Made by a program: the position numbers and the translations under genes. Below the pieces are notes generated by a model, which saw only the letters and a program-made list of their open reading frames with translations, searched no databases and was not told the DNA's origin. Of a DNA stretch of 32,401 nt, positions 15,814 to 23,641 are shown in pieces. Within the stretch, counting starts at the first letter, position 1. Each line of letters starts with the position of its first letter. The stretch covers positions 1-32,401 of the IMG/VR virus record IMGVR_UViG_3300011445_000054. One strand, written 5' to 3'. The DNA comes from a virus.

Positions 15814-17895
15814 ATGGCAATCAAGGCTCAAGACCTATTACAACGTCTACTGTTTGAAGGTGAAAAGGAAGCTACGGCTTCCCTAAATAATATTGCGTCG
15901 GCGGGCGAACGTTCGTTTAAGTCTTTGGACAAATCAGCGGCGGGGCTTAATACAACCTTCAAAGGTATAGACCAAACTATAAAGCGAACTGAAGCCGGGG
16001 CAAAGTCTTTCGGAACTAATATTGACAACGTAGCTAGCCGGATAGCGGCGGCGGGAACGGCAATTAAATCGGCGGCTCTTGTAACTGGTATTGCAGCTAT
16101 CGGCGTAGCGTTCAAGAAATTAGCCGGGAACGCGGGAGACGCGGCGGACAGTATCGGAGACGGGGCGGCGCAAACTGGACAATCAACCAAGGACTACCAA
16201 GAACTAACTTACGCAATCAATCAAACGTCAAGAGGCCTTGGTAATCTTGATCTAGTATTCAATTCGTTGAACGATATCATATCGCAAGCCCAAGCCGGAG
16301 GAAACGCAACTACTAAAGTATTCGAGGATATGGGCGTTAGGTTAGTTGATGGAGCTAATCGGGCGCGTTCGGGTACGGCTGTTCTTCGGGATTTCGCCAA
16401 AGCATTAGAACGGATACCGGACCCGGCGGATAGGGCAGCAAAAGTTATCAGCGTATTCGGGCGGCGTATTGGCGGGCCGTTGGTTGCGTTGCTTGGGGAA
16501 GGTGAAAAGGGTATTGATAACTTCATTAAAGAGGCTCAAAGGTTAGGCCTTGTTTTGACTGAACAAGAGGTAGAGATAGGAGACAAATACGACAAGAGCC
16601 TAAAGAAGTTGAACGCTACGCTAGGAACTACGACAACCAAACTTGGGTTGTTGTTTACCCCACAATTGACGGCGGGGCAGGATTGGATTGCGGAGTTTAT
16701 TGCGCGCAATCAGGAAAAGATTTTGAGCTTCGGTAGGTCCGTTGAAAAGGTTGTCAACGAATTAGTGTTGGCATTTACGGGGCGCTCCGATCAAGTCCAA
16801 AGTACGTTTATATATGCTATTGGGAAGATCATAGAGGGTATTGGTTTGGGTATTAAGAACGTTGTTATTCCTGTATTCAATGGCTGGATTATTATTCTTG
16901 AAAAGACATTTGAATGGGTTAACAAAATATTCGGTACAAACTTTTCAATGTCTGACTTAGGTTTGGTTGCCGGAGTTCTCATAGCGGTTAAGGCGTTCAC
17001 GTCGTTGTTAAGCGTCTTACGTTTGGTAACTACGGCATTGGGCCTAGCCCGGGTAGCTTCGCTGGCGCTGTCCTTTACGCCATGGGGGATTGCGATTACG
17101 GCTATAGTTATCGGGCTAGGCCTACTTATAGAGAACTTGGATAAAGTTGATTGGCAAAAGTTTGGAAAGGCGGCGCTAGAGGTTGTTCAGTCCATTGGTA
17201 AAGCGTTGTCTGATTTCGCTAAATGGATTGGTGATATCTGGACTGATTTAGAGGCAAAATGGGACGCATTAGTAGCCAAAGTAGCGGAGTGGAATAAATG
17301 GGCGGCGGATGAATTAGGTAAGCTTCCGGACCTTATCCGTCAGAAATGGGACGAACTATGGAATTGGTTGGGCCAGAAGGTTCAATGGGCTATTGAGCAA
17401 TATCAGAAGCTAATTGACAAGGCCCGGGAATGGTTGGGCATGTCAAAGATCAACCGGGAAAAGACGGCGGAAGGCGGCGGGGGTGGCGGTTGGGCTAGGG
17501 GCGGGCCGGTTTGGGGTGCGGGCGGGTCTACGTCGGATAGTATCCCGGCGTGGCTATCCAATGGCGAATGGGTCATGAAGGCTCGGGCGGCGCGGTACTA
17601 TGGCAATCGGATCATGGGGGCGCTAAACTCCATGGCGATACCCCGCGACAACTTCCAATACGCTATGGGAGGGGCCGTAGGCGCTCTAGCCCCCCGTACA
17701 GCCCGGTTCGCTCAAGGGGGCTTGGTAGCCCTTCCTAGGGTCGGGGGGAGGCCTATAAATCTGACAATCGAGGGGCAACGATTTGAGGGGTTGACGGTGC
17801 CGGAAGATACGGCGGAAAGCTTGGTACGGTTCGCAACTAGACGGCAAATGAGTTCCGCCGGACGCAAACCTAACTGGTATCATGGCAAGAAATGA
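15814..17895 (+). CDS. Tape measure protein
   Basis: A 693-residue protein, the longest in the tail block after the fibre. Residues 1-60 are helical (LLQRLLFEGEKEATASLNNI), followed by alternating helices. Residues about 390-445 hold a hydrophobic region (SLALSFTPWGIAITAIVIGL) that probably crosses a membrane during DNA ejection. Near 555-605 stands the typical C-terminal box GGPVWGAGGSTSDSIPAWLS then NGEWVMKARAARYYG, shared by many siphovirus tape measures. Its length sets tail length; at about 0.15 nm per residue one expects a tail of roughly 100 nm. AAGGG precedes the ATG. Its last bases overlap the next gene (ATGA). Confidence 0.92.
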   Translation: MAIKAQDLLQRLLFEGEKEATASLNNIASAGERSFKSLDKSAAGLNTTFKGIDQTIKRTEAGAKSFGTNIDNVASRIAAAGTAIKSAALVTGIAAIGVAFKKLAGNAGDAADSIGDGAAQTGQSTKDYQELTYAINQTSRGLGNLDLVFNSLNDIISQAQAGGNATTKVFEDMGVRLVDGANRARSGTAVLRDFAKALERIPDPADRAAKVISVFGRRIGGPLVALLGEGEKGIDNFIKEAQRLGLVLTEQEVEIGDKYDKSLKKLNATLGTTTTKLGLLFTPQLTAGQDWIAEFIARNQEKILSFGRSVEKVVNELVLAFTGRSDQVQSTFIYAIGKIIEGIGLGIKNVVIPVFNGWIIILEKTFEWVNKIFGTNFSMSDLGLVAGVLIAVKAFTSLLSVLRLVTTALGLARVASLALSFTPWGIAITAIVIGLGLLIENLDKVDWQKFGKAALEVVQSIGKALSDFAKWIGDIWTDLEAKWDALVAKVAEWNKWAADELGKLPDLIRQKWDELWNWLGQKVQWAIEQYQKLIDKAREWLGMSKINREKTAEGGGGGGWARGGPVWGAGGSTSDSIPAWLSNGEWVMKARAARYYGNRIMGALNSMAIPRDNFQYAMGGAVGALAPRTARFAQGGLVALPRVGGRPINLTIEGQRFEGLTVPEDTAESLVRFATRRQMSSAGRKPNWYHGKK

Positions 17896-18323
17896 CTATA
17901 GAAAGTACGTTGATAGTTATTACGCCGTTTGGTATGCCTCCCTATTCGGCGCGGGGGTTGACCCAATCATTGGACCCTATTACAGCGTCCCAACAACTCC
18001 GGCGAACTGTCAACGGAGATTTGGCGGACATTTCCGCTGTTCAGTTTCAAAAGTATTCGTCTGTTATTACCTGTCAAGATATGGACGCTCCGGCGCTAGA
18101 CGGTATATGGCCCGGTCAACTAGTCCAGATAGATTGCGCTGTTGAACTTTCGTATTTGACCGGCGGCGCTCCGGCTAAGAACGTTGTTCCCGGTAGCTCT
18201 AGGGAAGCGGACGGGTATACGTTCTATAGGCCCCGGTTGACTATGCGGGTTGTAGCCTACAATAATAGCAAGGACGAATGGGCGGCTAGTCACCAATGGT
18301 CTTTGACGTTAGAGGAAGTCTAA
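17892..18323 (+). CDS. Distal tail protein of conserved phage family
   Basis: A 143-residue protein immediately downstream of the tape measure. The pattern ITPFGMPPYSARGLTQSLDP, then LRRTVNGDLADIS and ENWSL-like C-terminal WSLTLEEV, recurs in a family of phage tail proteins found at this location. Its place suggests the distal tail ring that joins tube to hub, comparable to Dit or gpM-type proteins, but structure cannot be verified from the sequence. ATGA overlap with the tape measure implies coupled translation. Confidence 0.72.
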   Translation: MTIESTLIVITPFGMPPYSARGLTQSLDPITASQQLRRTVNGDLADISAVQFQKYSSVITCQDMDAPALDGIWPGQLVQIDCAVELSYLTGGAPAKNVVPGSSREADGYTFYRPRLTMRVVAYNNSKDEWAASHQWSLTLEEV

Positions 18324-18327
18324 CGGT

Positions 18328-20211
18328 ATGGTAGACTTGCAATCCCCCTTTCAAGGTTCGGGCCGGTTCAATAGCTATCCGTTAACGGCCCCGGTTGGGC
18401 CGTTCCTGTTTGCTTGGGTTGACCCCACAGAAACAACCTTTGGGCCGGAACATTATCGGGTAGATGAAAGCGTTTTCAGTTTCGATCTAGAGCATAGTGA
18501 GGGGGAATTCAGTACGTTAAGGTTAGGGGTTCGTAATCCCAAGATTGGGCTATTGGCCCCCGGGCGTAAGTTTTGGTCATGGTTCGCCTACAACGACGGG
18601 ACTACGATAACTCCCCTGTTCTTCGGGCGGCTTGTGGGGGTCCCGTCTGAACTTCAGGCGGAAGTTATTTCGTTGGACTTTGTAGCTAGGCCTTCGGACT
18701 ATATCGAACAAAAGGAAGCATTAGCCGCAACCCTTCGGGTTCCTCCGTATTGGAACCCTGCATTTATTGAACCGGATAGACGGGAAGATTTAGACGCTGT
18801 TCTAGAGGCCCGTTCCCAACTCTATCATATTGACCGGCTAACCCATGACGTTAGCGTATCTGACGTATTGACCGGGGAAGATGGGTTAGTAGATTTCACA
18901 ACGGACAAGGTTTTCTATGATGGGGTTCAAATCAATCTTTCAGGGATACCCCTACGGGCGGTTGAAGTTGAGGCCGAATTGCCATGGACACAATCGGCAA
19001 TAGCTGGACTAGACCTACGGGATTATCTCCAGTCTAAATGGCCAAACGATATTGAAACGAAGCTTATAACGTCCTTCAGCGGGGAAGGATTGGTAGGCGA
19101 TTGGCCCAAGGATGAAAGTAATATAGGCGGGGGTTGGGAAGTTAAGACGGGCCTAGCCGAACCCCAACACGGTAAGGTTATCCCGGACGAATACGACGCC
19201 TTTGAACTTATCCATAGAGTTGTTGTTCCCAAGGGTACGCCTCCGGGTTCAATCCTTATTCCAACGTTTCAGGTAAGAGGGGCGCTTAGCGCGTTCTATG
19301 AAACTATCGTTGTTCCTTTGTGGCATATCAAACCTACGTTAGTTGTTGGTTATGATGTTAGCCGGGAGTATATGGAACGGGTAAAGTTTATTATGCGGGC
19401 GTCTATGCAACCTATCGTAACATTAGCGGCGGATGACGAACGGGCAAAGATAACTATTAACTCCGTAGACCTGTCGGAACTGATTGACGGACAAGCCCCT
19501 ATCGTTGACGCTAGGCGGCGTAGTTTCCTGACGACGGATAACGGCAAGCTGGCGATTGACTATCTCATGATGCTAGCGCGGGCGAACCTGATACATCGGG
19601 CGCGGGCCGTTCAAGTCAAGTTTGAAACCCAATTTGAAAACGTGTTAACGTTAAGCTGTCGGAAGTCCGGGCTAATTCATGATCCGCGTTTACCCGGCGG
19701 ACAGGCAACGGGTAAGGTTGTCAACTACGGCGCAAGTCTTGACGGAGCTACGGGCGCTCTTGTGGGGCGGGTGACCCTTGGCGTAGCTGTCGGATATGGG
19801 GACGCTATCGCGACGGCTCCCGGGTTGCCAATGTATGTTGAAGATGGTTATACGGAAGATTATCAAGAACGTTCGGGAACGATTGTAGCTGTTGGCCCCG
19901 GCGACGTTGGCTATACAATTCCGGAAGCTAACCCTAATGACGATGGGGTAGATTTTATTCGTGGATTTACCCCACATACTGCAATTAAAGAATTTGATGT
20001 GACTAATTCCCCGTCTGTTCAACGGGAGGCGGTTGAACTTACTAGGGAGGCAAAGGACGAAGCTTTAACAAAACAAGCTATATCGGATCATCCTACCCGG
20101 GTTCGGATAGAATTCGTGCCATTGACCGGCGGGCCATTCGAAACGTTGTATACGATACAACCTACAACGTTGGTAATCCCACAAGGTATTGACCTAGAGG
20201 CGGCAACATGA
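18328..20211 (+). CDS. Baseplate hub / tail tip protein
   Basis: A 627-residue, largely beta protein. It begins with a region typical of tail hubs (PFLFAWVDPTETTFGPEH, FSFDLEHSEGEFSTLRLGV, GRKFWSWFAYNDG, LFFGRLVGVP), in which an 'F.G.l...p......e...lef.a.P' core recalls gp27/gpD-type hub domains. Residues about 395-500 include a segment with LSCRKSGLIHDPRLPGGQ and GKVVNYGASLDG, common in tail-associated proteins. No peptidase or lysozyme motif is obvious. It would close the tail tube below the distal tail ring and hold receptor-binding proteins. It overlaps the next gene by ATGA. Confidence 0.75.
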   Translation: MVDLQSPFQGSGRFNSYPLTAPVGPFLFAWVDPTETTFGPEHYRVDESVFSFDLEHSEGEFSTLRLGVRNPKIGLLAPGRKFWSWFAYNDGTTITPLFFGRLVGVPSELQAEVISLDFVARPSDYIEQKEALAATLRVPPYWNPAFIEPDRREDLDAVLEARSQLYHIDRLTHDVSVSDVLTGEDGLVDFTTDKVFYDGVQINLSGIPLRAVEVEAELPWTQSAIAGLDLRDYLQSKWPNDIETKLITSFSGEGLVGDWPKDESNIGGGWEVKTGLAEPQHGKVIPDEYDAFELIHRVVVPKGTPPGSILIPTFQVRGALSAFYETIVVPLWHIKPTLVVGYDVSREYMERVKFIMRASMQPIVTLAADDERAKITINSVDLSELIDGQAPIVDARRRSFLTTDNGKLAIDYLMMLARANLIHRARAVQVKFETQFENVLTLSCRKSGLIHDPRLPGGQATGKVVNYGASLDGATGALVGRVTLGVAVGYGDAIATAPGLPMYVEDGYTEDYQERSGTIVAVGPGDVGYTIPEANPNDDGVDFIRGFTPHTAIKEFDVTNSPSVQREAVELTREAKDEALTKQAISDHPTRVRIEFVPLTGGPFETLYTIQPTTLVIPQGIDLEAAT

Positions 20212-20627
20212 CGAACCTTGAATTAGTTGTTAGGCCTCATGAAAGCTTGTACGTTGGCCCCCGGAAGCGGACAACCCCCAAACAGAAACCGGAGGTTGAC
20301 GAAGCTGTATTAGAATTCGGTTCGGCGGGGGACGATGTTTTTACGGCGAAGTTCAATAGGCATACTGAAGTAATTGTTGAAACTGAAACGCACGAAGTTA
20401 GGCGTCATGTCGATATCATCCGGGTTAAGAACAAGGACAATCCAGAGAACTACGTTGACGTAGAAAGCGTTCGCCAAATCGTATCGCAATCCGCTGCTAA
20501 TTCTGGCGAAACTGGCAAGCAAGTAGTTTATTATAATCCAATGGGGGACTTTGGGAACGTAACGGACGCAACTTATGAACTCCGTAAGAAGAACATGATT
20601 ATAGACACACAACATTACAACAAATGA
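20208..20627 (+). CDS. Tail protein of unknown function
   Basis: A 139-residue protein with no recognised domain. Notable are a charged start (PRKRTTPKQKPEVDEAV), a central beta region EVRRHVDIIRVKNK and the Gly/Asn-rich GKQVVYYNPMGDFGN. It overlaps the hub gene upstream and the next gene downstream by four bases each, so it belongs to the same tail operon and is presumably a virion or baseplate protein. Function unknown. Confidence 0.7.
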   Translation: MTNLELVVRPHESLYVGPRKRTTPKQKPEVDEAVLEFGSAGDDVFTAKFNRHTEVIVETETHEVRRHVDIIRVKNKDNPENYVDVESVRQIVSQSAANSGETGKQVVYYNPMGDFGNVTDATYELRKKNMIIDTQHYNK

Positions 20628-21484
20628 ATGAGATATATTATAGAACGTTACCGGCTACTAATCTTGTCAACGTCCAATGGGCGGGCGGGGATATTGCTTC
20701 ATTATTTCTAACGTATTCCCGAAAGTTTGGTCACCCCGCATTTACATTACATAGCCTTCCATTTCCTAGCGGTTCTTATAATCCATTCGCTTTTGATTTG
20801 CGTGTTATGGACCCGGATATTCCCGGCGCTATTCCTCCGTATGTTGATCCTATTTCGGATGATATGATGGGTAAGCTGTTTATGTGGAACGGTGAACCTA
20901 AAGTGGACCATGTAAGCGATATCTACCGGGGCTTCGCTACGTTGTTCTTCAACGTTGGAAAGATACGGGCGGAAAATCCCGGCGCTACTGAAGTAACTTT
21001 TATGTTGAATACTCCGGCGGGTTCGGCTCCCATAGAAGTACCCGTTACAAGTTATTGGGTTTGGTCTAGTGCCTTTGGGGCAACGAACCTAGCAGAAAAT
21101 CAGGCTAATCCTTTTACAACGGGGGACTTAAGAACTCCGGACCCTACAGACATAGTTTCAATTCCAATCGCATTTGATACGCAAGCGGAAGCGCAAGCGT
21201 TTATTGATTTAGGATATAATGATAGTAGTGTGAGTTACTTTATTGAAGCCCAAACAGTAAACCATTTTGAAGGTGACAACTTTGGTTGGGGGACTATCTT
21301 TTCGACGTATAAAGATAAAGTAGATTTCCCCGTAGACGAAGGCTCCCCCGGTTGGCCGGAACAAGACGCGGAGCATATCATCTATGAAAGCGCGGGTCCG
21401 GTAGAAACTGGCGCATTGCCCCCTTATATGGTAACCTATACGCTCAATCTGGAAACGCTAGAGCTATCAGCAACAAAGGCCTAG
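20624..21484 (+). CDS. Tail tip protein of unknown function
   Basis: A 286-residue protein, rich in aromatic residues and proline, with no familiar domain. Motif-like stretches are DDMMGKLFMWNGEPKVDH and a YWVWSSAFGATN segment. A central VDFPVDEGSPGWPEQDAE patch is acidic. It lies between hub-region genes and adhesin-like proteins, fitting a baseplate or receptor-binding component. It starts inside the preceding gene (ATGA overlap), so the start is firm. No function can be given. Confidence 0.7.
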   Translation: MNEIYYRTLPATNLVNVQWAGGDIASLFLTYSRKFGHPAFTLHSLPFPSGSYNPFAFDLRVMDPDIPGAIPPYVDPISDDMMGKLFMWNGEPKVDHVSDIYRGFATLFFNVGKIRAENPGATEVTFMLNTPAGSAPIEVPVTSYWVWSSAFGATNLAENQANPFTTGDLRTPDPTDIVSIPIAFDTQAEAQAFIDLGYNDSSVSYFIEAQTVNHFEGDNFGWGTIFSTYKDKVDFPVDEGSPGWPEQDAEHIIYESAGPVETGALPPYMVTYTLNLETLELSATKA

Positions 21485-21487
21485 GCC

Positions 21488-21955
21488 ATGGCTATTCTTT
21501 TCCGGACAGACGACGCCTTAAAATGGGGTATGGGTAAAGGTTCAAACCTAACCCCAACGGAAGTTGATTTGAACTTTTGGGAACTAGTTTCGCGCGTTAC
21601 TTCCATCGAAGAAAACCCCCCTGAACCTAATGAGATTTCGAATATCTTAGTTGAAGGCCATCTATTCACAATCTACCTTGAAGATGGTACGCAATTTGGG
21701 CCGTATGAATTACCAGTTGCTACGTTTGCTTGGCGCGGGGAATGGACCCCGGATACAGCTTACTTTGCATTCGACGTGGTTACCGTATTAAACGTAGGAC
21801 TATTCATGGTAACTAAGGATCATATTTCAGCGGCAACCTTTGACCCTAACGCCGTTGACGCAAGCCTAGAGGCGTTGTATCAACAAATGTTCGGCGTGGC
21901 AGTAAGTCCCCCGCTGTTGAACGCCTTATACCATGGGGCCTTTGGAGGAATATGA
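21488..21955 (+). CDS. Tail adhesin-like protein with carbohydrate-binding-like module
   Basis: A 155-residue protein. Residues 1-85 (KGSNLTPTEVDLNFWELVSR, then DGTQFGPYELP) are typical of short tail fibre adaptor regions. Residues about 80-120 contain FAWRGEWTPDTAYFAFDVVT followed by GLFMVTKDH and a phenylalanine, a pattern like small chitin/carbohydrate-binding modules (W.G.W....Y...D.V.....ly....H...F) found on phage tail proteins. It likely helps bind host surface sugars. Only three bases separate it from the preceding stop. Confidence 0.72.
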   Translation: MAILFRTDDALKWGMGKGSNLTPTEVDLNFWELVSRVTSIEENPPEPNEISNILVEGHLFTIYLEDGTQFGPYELPVATFAWRGEWTPDTAYFAFDVVTVLNVGLFMVTKDHISAATFDPNAVDASLEALYQQMFGVAVSPPLLNALYHGAFGGI

Positions 21956-21956
21956 A

Positions 21957-22385
21957 ATGGCACTAAACAAAACCCCCACATTCGTAAACAAGCCTCGAAT
22001 AGCTTTGGCGCAAATCTTGGACGCTGACGTAACAAACCCGGTTGACGTATTCACGGCGGGCGCTAGCGGGGCAAAGGTTACGGCAGCTATTGCGGCGGGC
22101 GAAGATACGGCGGCGCGGAACGTTCAACTGATTATCAAACGGGCGTCAATGTCCAACGTCTTACAAACCGTAGCGGTTCCACAGAACGCGGGCCTAACTA
22201 ATACCGTAGGCCCGGTCAATCTTATGGGCGGGGACTTGCTGGACATTCTCCCCCGTGACGCTGACGCCCAACCCTACTTATTCTTGGAAGCGGCGGACGT
22301 TCTACAGGTTCGGGCGTTAACGGCAGTTACGGCGGCTAAGTCCGTTCAAGTGTCTGTCGTATACGGTGACTTTGACGGAGTGTAA
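21957..22385 (+). CDS. Small virion protein
   Basis: A 142-residue, Ala/Val-rich beta protein with no recognised domain (KTPTFVNKPRIALAQILDAD, then RNVQLIIKRASMSN, and SVQVSVVYGDFDGV at the end). Starting at this ATG is clearly better than at the ATG 24 bases earlier, because GGAGGAA ends six bases before it; the preceding gene's stop lies between. It sits among tail-tip genes and is presumably a structural component. Function unknown. Confidence 0.72.
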   Translation: MALNKTPTFVNKPRIALAQILDADVTNPVDVFTAGASGAKVTAAIAAGEDTAARNVQLIIKRASMSNVLQTVAVPQNAGLTNTVGPVNLMGGDLLDILPRDADAQPYLFLEAADVLQVRALTAVTAAKSVQVSVVYGDFDGV

Positions 22386-22388
22386 TCC

Positions 22389-23045
22389 TTGTTCGGTACT
22401 CCGGGCGTATCACGGCACAACGTCATTAGGCGGCAAACCCGGCCCCCTCTAGGCCCGGCCACGATAAGGCTGGACGCTCCATTCGTTGCTGTAGGGTCTA
22501 TGCGGGCGGTACTCCGGCTAGGCCTGTCCTTGCGCTCCCCCTTCGTCGGGGCGGGGCTTATGGAAGCTGTCCTAGCTAGCGTCCCGGCGGGCGGGGGTTC
22601 CTATACGAACCCGGGCGGGTCCGGGGACAGGACGGCTAGCCTCCCGGTGACGACGACGCTAACCGGGGGCCGGACGGATGTTGTGGGGAACGCCGTAGAC
22701 GGGGCTTTTGGTAATAACGTCTTTGACGGCTTTTGGGCGGCGGACCAAGCTAGCGTCGGATTGGAAATCAAATTCAATCTATCGTCGTATGGGACTAAAA
22801 CTATTGAGCGTATCAAATGGTATCAGCAAGACGCTAACGGACATGGCGTATGGCAACCCCAATATTCTCCGAACGGTTCAACGTGGACTAACGCCGGATC
22901 AACAATCAACCTTGGCGGGGCTACGGTTTCAGAATACATATTCACTAGTCCCGGTGCCGGGCAATGGTTTAGGTTGCTAGGTGTGTCGGGGAACTTCAAT
23001 AGTAATCCTTGGATACAGGAAGTTGAATTTTATATTACGGCGTGA
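22389..23045 (+). CDS. Receptor-binding protein with discoidin (F5/8 C)-like domain
   Basis: A 218-residue protein, last in the late block. The N-terminal 75 residues are basic and glycine-rich. Residues about 85-218 show a discoidin/coagulation F5/8 type C-like fold pattern: NAVDGAFGNNVFDGFWAADQ, then VGLEIKFNLSS, IERIKWYQQDANGH and a final WIQEVEFYITA. Such domains bind sugars or lipids on cell surfaces. The start is TTG, supported by GGAG eight bases upstream (22377-22380); the next ATG would cut off 37 residues. It is a second adhesin locus in addition to the collagen-like fibre. Confidence 0.8.
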   Translation: MFGTPGVSRHNVIRRQTRPPLGPATIRLDAPFVAVGSMRAVLRLGLSLRSPFVGAGLMEAVLASVPAGGGSYTNPGGSGDRTASLPVTTTLTGGRTDVVGNAVDGAFGNNVFDGFWAADQASVGLEIKFNLSSYGTKTIERIKWYQQDANGHGVWQPQYSPNGSTWTNAGSTINLGGATVSEYIFTSPGAGQWFRLLGVSGNFNSNPWIQEVEFYITA

Positions 23046-23054
23046 CGCGGCTTG

Positions 23055-23088
23055 CTAGCCCCGGGCGCGAACCCGGGGCTAGTCTTTT
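23055..23088 (+). terminator. Strong intrinsic terminator of the late operon
   Basis: A perfect 11-bp stem CTAGCCCCGGG / CCCGGGGCTAG with a 6-base loop (CGCGAA) followed by TCTTTT. It lies ten bases after the last plus-strand stop codon and before the convergent minus-strand genes. The T-tract is on the plus side only, so it should stop late transcription; its power for minus-strand transcripts is probably lower. Confidence 0.92.
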
Positions 23089-23090
23089 GG

Positions 23091-23273
23091 CTAGGCGACG
23101 GGCGCGGCTATGATCTTGGCCAACTCCCGTTGGAGACGGCTCCGGCGGGTCCGTAGCGCCGATAGCTTGTTACTCCAGCGAATGACCCGGCCCATAGCCC
23201 GGTCAAGTTCATTCATACAAGCGATTAATTCGCTTTCGTATTTTTCTTGTTTCGGGTCTTTCTTTCTTGCCAT
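23091..23273 (-). CDS. Small basic coiled-coil protein
   Basis: A 60-residue protein at the very end of the minus-strand block. It has an N-terminal basic start (MARKKDPKQEKYESEL), then an amphipathic, Arg/Leu-rich helix (MGRVIRWSNKLSALRTRRSR). This shape suits a short coiled coil or nucleic-acid-contacting peptide. GAGG lies eight bases before the ATG. No function is known. Transcription probably comes from the promoter near 23600. Confidence 0.65.
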   Translation of the reverse strand: MARKKDPKQEKYESELIACMNELDRAMGRVIRWSNKLSALRTRRSRLQRELAKIIAAPVA

Positions 23274-23283
23274 GTTCGTTACC

Positions 23284-23547
23284 TCATTTCGTGTTGATCG
23301 TAAGTTCTGTCCAGCTTGCGCGGAAGGCCCGGTAGGTTCGTCCGCTTGTGTTCATCGGTTCAAACAAACCGCCGAACGTTTCACCCATAGCCTTCAAATC
23401 CTTTCGGATAATTGAAGCTACTTCAGCCTCCGTCTGACAGGTTCCAACCCGTCCGGTAAACGGTTTGGTTAGTCCGTTCTTTCCGTTGGGTTTAACCGTG
23501 ACAAAGACGTAAATAGCCGGGGGGCTATTCCATTTGTTGTCTGCCAT
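23284..23547 (-). CDS. Small phage protein of unknown function
   Basis: An 87-residue protein starting MADNKWNSPPAIYVFVTVKP and ending RAFRASWTELTINTK, with a TGRVGTCQTEAEVASIIRKD core. It is probably a conserved small phage protein, but its function is not recognised. The ATG with GGAG nine bases upstream is chosen; a start 132 bases earlier would overlap the DNA polymerase and its leading part has poor coding character. It is the first gene behind a predicted promoter with flanking repeats, suggesting separate control from the replication genes. Confidence 0.7.
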   Translation of the reverse strand: MADNKWNSPPAIYVFVTVKPNGKNGLTKPFTGRVGTCQTEAEVASIIRKDLKAMGETFGGLFEPMNTSGRTYRAFRASWTELTINTK

Positions 23548-23563
23548 TCGTCTGTTCTCCGTT

Positions 23564-23615
23564 GTTGTCAACTTAACATACGGAGGATAGCACGGCGGGT
23601 CTACGTTGTCAACTT
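23564..23615 (-). promoter_or_regulatory. Predicted promoter flanked by two 11-bp repeats
   Basis: On the minus strand, TTGACA (complement of 23607-23612) and TATCCT (complement of 23584-23589) are 17 bases apart. The 11-bp sequence GTTGTCAACTT occurs exactly at 23564-23574 and 23605-23615. Its core GTTGTCAAC is a near-perfect palindrome. One copy covers the -35 region and the other falls near the expected start of transcription, a layout like paired repressor operators. It would drive the two small genes to the left. Confidence 0.5.
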
Positions 23616-23641
23616 CAATCGTAGATACGGTTAATGAACCG

